NCBI GenBank assembly: GCA_022036555.1
Contig: CM039123.1
Location: 10,851,217 to 10,915,216, forward strand
Direction of reading: 5' to 3'
Length of the DNA: 64,000 nucleotides
From: Microstegium vimineum
Lineage: Eukaryota > Streptophyta > Magnoliopsida > Poales > Poaceae
Shown here in pieces: positions 59,401 to 64,000 of this stretch. The notes beneath the pieces are model-generated. The model did not search any database. It saw only the letters and a program-made list of their open reading frames with translations, and had not been told where the DNA came from. The stretch's first letter is position 1. Each line of letters opens with the position of its first letter. Both the position numbers and the translations under genes were made by a program.

Positions 59401-61645
59401 CTACTAGCAACACATTGGATATGTTCATGTCATTTGATATAGCAATCTTACCAAGCCCTTTGACTTTGTCCTTCCCATTGTCACCAAATGTGATAGAATC
59501 AACCCCATTGCAATCATTTTGCTTGATAGAGTTGAACATTCTTGAATCTCCGGTCATATGTTGAGTGCACCAAACTATCAAGCACCCAATGCCTCCCTCC
59601 GGCTTTATAATTGACCTACAAAAGATTCAATTCTTCTTAGGTACCCATTGTTGTTTGGGTCCTCCAAAGTTAGTGACTAAGGACTTAGGTACCCAAATAG
59701 CTTTCTTCTTTGAGCTCTCATTGGGAGTACCCATGTACTTAGCTATCACACCTTTCTTGCCCTTGGTAAGCACATAACTAGAATCAAAGCGAATAGATGC
59801 ACTTGTAAATTTTATCTTGCTTAGATTTAGTTTGCAATATTGCTCATCATGCCCTACTTGCTTGAAACTAGAGCAAAACCAGCCATTGCTCTTCACAAAG
59901 CGAGGCTTTGGAGTTGCAAAGGCCGCCTTGCCTTTCTTGGGGGTATAGCCAAGTCCCTCTTTACAAAGGGAGAACCTTTGGCTACCCAAGCACTTAAGCA
60001 AGCGGACGTCTCCACCATAGGCATTGCCTAATGCTAGAGTGAGCTTACCAACCTCCTTCTTAAGGTTCTCATTCTCAACCATTAGTGAAGCATCACAAGT
60101 GACAGCATCACTAGTAGAAGAGGTAGAGTTAGAAGTGCTACAAAAAGGGTTAGTTGGGGTGATGATGATGGGTTCATAGAAAGATTCATTGATTATGTCA
60201 TAAGTTGTTCCCATGTCACTTGTTGAAACATGCTCTTTCTCCTTTTGCTCTACAAGAGATGAGTGAGCCTTTTCAAGCTTAGAGTGAGCTTTGCCAAGCT
60301 TCTCATGGGCATCCTCTAGCCTCTTATGAGTAAGATTGAGCTCATCAAAGGATTGCTTGAGAGCTTGAAGCTCTTTCCGCAATGCTTTGTACTCCTTTCT
60401 CTTGAGATCAAAGTGAGTCTTAGCATCTTCCAACATTTCAATTAATTCATCTTTAGTGGGTTCATCATCATCATCACTAGAATCACTCTCATCATCGGAT
60501 TGTACCTTAGTGGACCGAGCCATGAAGCATGTAGATGGAGTGTCGAAGAGAGAGATCTTGTCCTTCATAGCAATGCTTGCAAGAGCCTTCTTGCTTGATC
60601 TCTTCTCATCATCACTTGAAGAATCACTATACCAAGTGACAACATATGAGCCTCCCTTCTTGCTCTTCTTGAGAGTCATCTTGCTCTCTTTCTTGTCTTT
60701 CTTCTTGCCCTTCTTCTCATCTTCATTGTCACTATGAAGAGGACAATCCGCAATGAGATGATTCTTGCTATTGCACTTGAAGCATCTTCTATCCTTCTCA
60801 TTGAACTTGTGAGAGTTCTTCTTCCTTCTTTCTCTATAGCCCTTCTTCTTCATGAACTTGCCAAATTTCTTGAAAAATAGAGCCATCTTCTCTTCATCAT
60901 CATCACTATCACTTGAGCACTCATCATAGCTTGATTCATCACACTTTGCTTTGCCCCTTGATGATGATGTGGCTTTGAATGCTACACTCTTCTTCTTCTC
61001 ATCCTTCTTGTCATCCTTCTTCTCCTTATTCTCTCTTATCTTGTCCTTGTATTCTCTAAAGGTGTCATCGGTAATCACCTCACCAAGAACTTGGTTTGGT
61101 GTCATTGTGTCCAATCCACTTCTCACCAATAGAGTGACTAGCATCTCAAATCTTGGTGGGAGACTTCTCAAGAATTTGAATGAGAAATCCTTGTTCTCCA
61201 CCTTCTCTCCAAGTGACTCGAGGTCATTGACAAGCACCTCAAGCCTATTGAACATTTCCGGCACATTCTCATCATCCTTCATCTTGAAGCTAGCAAACCT
61301 CTCCTTCAATATATATGCCTTGGCCCCCTTCATGGATTGAGTTCCCTCATAGGACTCCTCAAGCTTCTTCCATGCATCATGAGCACTCTCTATGTTCTTG
61401 ATTTGCTCAAAGACCTCCTTAGAGATTACATCATGGATGGCACTCAATGCAATGTCATTGTTTTGGAGCTTTTCCTCCTCGGCCGCGGTGGGTGCCTCTT
61501 CATTCACCACCTCAAACTTCTTGTCGACCACCAACCATACCTTCCGGTTGATTGATTTGATATGGGTGGTCATCAATGCCTTCCAATAGCTCTAATCGGT
61601 GCCATCAAACTTGGGTGGCCTCTTGGTGTTGTTGATAAGAGCCAT
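56402..61645 (-). pseudogene. SIRE-type gag-pol, broken
   Basis: Gag starts at 61645 (MALINNTKRPPKFDGTD) with a TAG at 61594. UBN2-type gag follows (AHDAWKKLEESYEGTQSMKG), then a CCHC knuckle (CFKCNSKNHLIADC, about 60770), acidic-Ser blocks and a long Lys/Glu helix. TAA falls at 59627. The protease D-S-G site near 59555 is broken by an indel just before CTQHMTG. Pre-integrase LWHRRLSHVG is at about 59190, integrase ends with a TGA at 58901 in place of Trp and continues to a TAA at 58070. Reverse transcriptase (QIDVKSAFLNG, IYVDDIIFGS at 57350) and RNase H (GYSDLDYAGC, DNESAIKL) are open to 56402. No product is expected. Confidence 0.92.
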
Positions 61646-61651
61646 TTTAAG

Positions 61652-62349
61652 ACCGTGGAATAGTCCGCAACCGGACCATCACCCCGCCGGGTCCGGACCT
61701 CAGCAGAGAGCTCCGAGAGCTGCAAAACCAACCGGACGCAGTCCAGACTCCACCATCCGGACGCAGAACAACGTCCGGTGCTCCTGTCTCAGAACAGCCT
61801 GCCTAGGGCTCGCTTCTAGACGCGCACGCCATAGTCCGGACAACAGAGACCCTAGCGTCCGGACAACATTCCACTGCCAAAACAGCACCAAACTTCCTCC
61901 AACTTTCTTCCAAGCTTCCAAGAGCCAACACTAAGTGATCTCAACACTTGTGCACGTGTGTTAGCTTTTAGTTCACAATTATCTTGGAATTAGTTGGTTG
62001 TTTCACTTGGTTCAATTGATTTTAAATGCAATGCAATGAACCTAGTGACACATGATAACTGTAATCAAACACGAGAGCTCCCTCCTTGATAGTACGACTA
62101 TCTATCCTAAAAGTGATCACATCCTCTATGATGTCTTGATCACTAAACCGAAAATGGTCCTAGCTTTCACCTTTGCCTTCACACCATTTTCCTTTCCACC
62201 ACCATGCTAGAGCTTGTGCCACCCACTTGATCCACCTTGCTCCATCACATGGTATGTACCAACCTATCTCATGATTCACACTTAGAGATCAAGGTTAGTA
62301 CTTAGGTAGGTTTCATCAATTACTCAAAACCAAACACATGGGGCTCTCA
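61652..62349 (-). repeat. Truncated 5' LTR of the SIRE-type element
   Basis: Matches 54722-55297 of the other LTR but lacks the counterpart of 53509-54721. An extra segment at about 61927-62082 is absent from the 3' LTR. It ends 7 bp before the gag ATG. Confidence 0.85.
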
Positions 62350-63325
62350 CAGGTGCTTTTCCTAGAATGATCCCAGGGATTCTGTTTGGGTTCAGTCTGA
62401 GGGGAGTGCCTTGGTCAGAGGGCCACATGAGGGCTAGGCCAGCGACAGTCACGCCATGAGCGCGATGTTCTTTTTGCTGAGGGCCTATGATGGCCTCGAG
62501 TACACTAACATGAGGTTGTACACCCTGCAAGGTGACGTCAAGAGAGAGACAGATAAAAAGGCAAGGAAGCTTGAGCGTTCAGTTGCGAGGCTTCAGGAGT
62601 AGCTGGAGAACATGGTTTTGTAGAGGGACCAGGCTGTGGAGAGAGAGGAGGATGCCATAGCCTTGGTGCAGAACATTATGCAGGCTACAGATGAGGCCGA
62701 TGAGATGATCACCCAGCTGGTGCAGGAGAGGAATGAATCCTGGGATGAGAGGAACCTTCTGCAGCAGGTGGTGGCAGTGTTGGAGGAGGCCAACGCCAAC
62801 CTGCACGAGGAGTTCCACGCCTTGTACCATGGGGTGCATCCCTATGTGCCCCCTGGTGCAGCTGAGATGGAGCTTGGAGACATCGACGGTGAGGAGTCCA
62901 GCATCAATGACGCCTCTGCCCCCGACGCCGACGTCGACATGGGAGACGGGTCCTGAGTTGGAGACGCTTCTGGTGCTGACGGCGATGCTGACGAGTAGTC
63001 ACAGGCTAGCTAGTTTCGTTAGCAGTAGGGCGCCTCTTTTTGTGTTCTTTTGCGTGAGCGCCGTCTCGTTTCATGGAGGTCCGATGTTTGGATCTTTTGT
63101 TGTTGGTGGGATCTGAACACCGAAAGTCCAGTGTATGTATGCTGACAATCATGGATGTATGGACAAATTATGCTTGTTGCATTAATTTAAGTACTCATGT
63201 TGTTCCATGTTGGATCTTTTGTTGAGCTTGCAAGAATTTATTGTTTATAAATTCCTTGTCACCCTATGTTATCAGTTATAACTTCTACAACAACCTTTCT
63301 GATCGTGTTCAACCCCGTTGTGCAG

Positions 63326-64000
63326 ATGGCAGCTAATACCCGTGGCAACAACAACCGCGGTCGAGTCCCGCCCATGGCCACCACCACTAGTGCCCCTGGT
63401 GCTAGCGATGCTGCCACCGGGGAGGACGCTAGAGACAATCAGGAGCAAGTACCACCACCCCTGCCACCTCCGAGGAAGCTCAGAGGAACGTGGAGGATCT
63501 CCTCCGCAGCCAAATGTTCATGAATGCCATGCTTGGTAGCTAGTGGAACATTGAGGAAGCTCAGAGGAACGTGGAGGATCTCCTCCGCAGCATAGCTCAA
63601 GGGCTTGGCAGAAATGTTCGCCAACCTGTGGAAGATGCTAACAGGTACAGCCAATTCAAAGAGTTCTAGCAAACCAATCCACCGGTCTTCAAGGATGCAG
63701 TGGAGCCCTTGGATGGAGAGGAATGGATTGGTACAATTGAGGAGAAGTTTTGTCTTCTGAGGCTGACAGAGACTCTAAAGGTGGAGTATGAAGCACATTA
63801 GCTGCAGGGTCCTGCAGGGACTTGGTGGAGGCATTTCTGCACCACCTTCCCTGCCAATGCTCCTATCACTTGGGATAGGTTCACAATAGCTTTCCGCAAC
63901 AACTACATACCACCAGGTTTGACAGCTCTCAAGGTTGAGGAGTTCATGACTCTTTCCTAGGGCACTAAGAGCATGAAGGACTACCTTCACTAGTTCACCA
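63326..64000 (+). pseudogene. Gypsy gag, 5' part, broken
   Basis: The ATG at 63326 follows gttgtgcag, a possible splice acceptor. The N-terminus (MAANTRGNNNRGR) is disordered and Pro-rich. After a frameshift near 63470 the Retrotrans_gag core is readable: EEWIGTIEEKFCLLRLTET, LQGPAGTWWRHFCTTF, ITWDRFTIAFRNNYIPPG, VEEFMTLS. TAG codons stand where Gln is usual (about 63799, 63958 and 63991). Gag normally forms the particle coat. The frame runs out of the window. Confidence 0.82.
63472..63591. repeat. In-frame 81-bp tandem duplication in gag
   Basis: The 39-bp text gaggaagctcagaggaacg... occurs at 63472-63510 and 63553-63591. The 81-bp spacing equals 27 codons and would keep the frame. Confidence 0.85.

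Larger units (their letters stand above)
53509..62349 (-). mobile_element. SIRE-type Copia element nested in the Gypsy element
   Basis: Ends are TGAGAGCCCC (62349, minus strand) and CTTTCA (53509), flanked by CAGGT on both sides (53504-53508, 62350-62354), which also joins the Gypsy frame exactly. The 3' LTR is complete (53509-55297). The 5' LTR keeps only its first 0.7 kb, and the primer site is gone. The internal region encodes gag, protease, integrase, reverse transcriptase and RNase H on the minus strand, all with stops, and has several purine tracts between pol and the 3' LTR. Confidence 0.93.
53128..62956 (+). pseudogene. Gypsy pre-gag ORF with histone H3-like N-terminus
   Basis: The ATG at 53128 follows cttgtaacag. 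Residues 1-18 read MAHTKNTARKSIGRVPRH, then a TAG, then LAPRNRR, closely resembling the histone H3 tail (shared Thr3, Lys4, TARKS at 6-10, Gly12, Pro-Arg and Leu-Ala). Further stops occur at about 53287 and 53446. The frame is cut at 53508 by the nested Copia element and resumes at 62355, where a frameshift and two TAGs lie. The distal part (62458-62956) is a long heptad-like helix (VARLQE, LVQERNESWDERNLLQQVV) ending in an acidic tail (ELGDIDGEE, DADVDMGDGS) and TGA. I know no enzyme activity for it. A pre-gag frame is uncommon in Gypsy elements, and its role is unknown. Confidence 0.7.
49705..64000 (+). mobile_element. Tekay-like Gypsy element, 5' part, carries nested Copia
   Basis: A 2.6-kb 5' LTR is followed by a tRNA-Met-type primer site, an unusual pre-gag frame and the start of gag, where the window ends. 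Integrase, chromodomain and 3' LTR would lie beyond 64000. The SIRE-type Copia element at 53509-62349 interrupts the pre-gag frame. Stops and frameshifts in both frames show this copy is dead. Confidence 0.82.

Overview
This window is nuclear DNA of a grass, probably a panicoid such as the sorghum/sugarcane/maize group. It carries cereal-type transposon families (CACTA, Helitron, Tourist, Stowaway, Ale and SIRE Copia, Tekay-like Gypsy), a short ripening-related (kiwellin-like) gene of the cereal type, and a split plant HNH-nuclease gene. Species is inference. About four fifths of the window is transposable-element DNA, and most long open frames are broken transposon genes or chance frames in GC-rich LTRs.

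Layout. 1-4667: right part of a decayed CACTA element with a dead TNP2-type transposase; its left end is outside the window. 4668-6090: 3' remnant and LTR of a Copia element. 6834-7672: short Helitron. 9528-19135: a tandem duplication of one ripening-related gene. Copy 1 (10233-10661) is intact. Copy 2 (14371 on) is frameshifted and has lost its C-terminus to a 2,967-bp solo LTR. Between them lies a broken gene for a proline-rich single-pass membrane protein. 19136-23189: old LTR sequence with a 120-bp triplicate, then a solo Copia LTR with a perfect 5-bp target-site duplication (TSD).

24128-36943 (minus strand): the one sizeable cellular gene I can reconstruct, an HNH-endonuclease-domain protein in three exons that join without a frame break (181 aa). 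Its second intron is 9.4 kb and holds a four-layer nest: gene intron, deleted Gypsy element, Tourist element in its 5' LTR, young Ale Copia element in the Tourist element. Insertion boundaries are fixed by TSDs and, for the Tourist step, by the uninterrupted second Gypsy LTR.

37352-49704: probable promoter side of the HNH gene, an LTR-like segment, and a second, older Ale Copia element (42922-48210) with gag-pol nearly intact. 49705-64000: 5' LTR and first third of a Tekay-like Gypsy element on the plus strand, interrupted at 53509-62349 by a SIRE-type Copia element on the minus strand (TSD CAGGT on both sides).

Most interesting observation: the open frame between the Gypsy 5' LTR and its gag begins with residues closely resembling the N-terminal tail of histone H3, including the counterparts of K4 and K9-S10. 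A coiled coil and an acidic tail follow. This looks like a histone-tail mimic carried by a retrotransposon, although this copy is broken by stops, a frameshift and the nested insertion.
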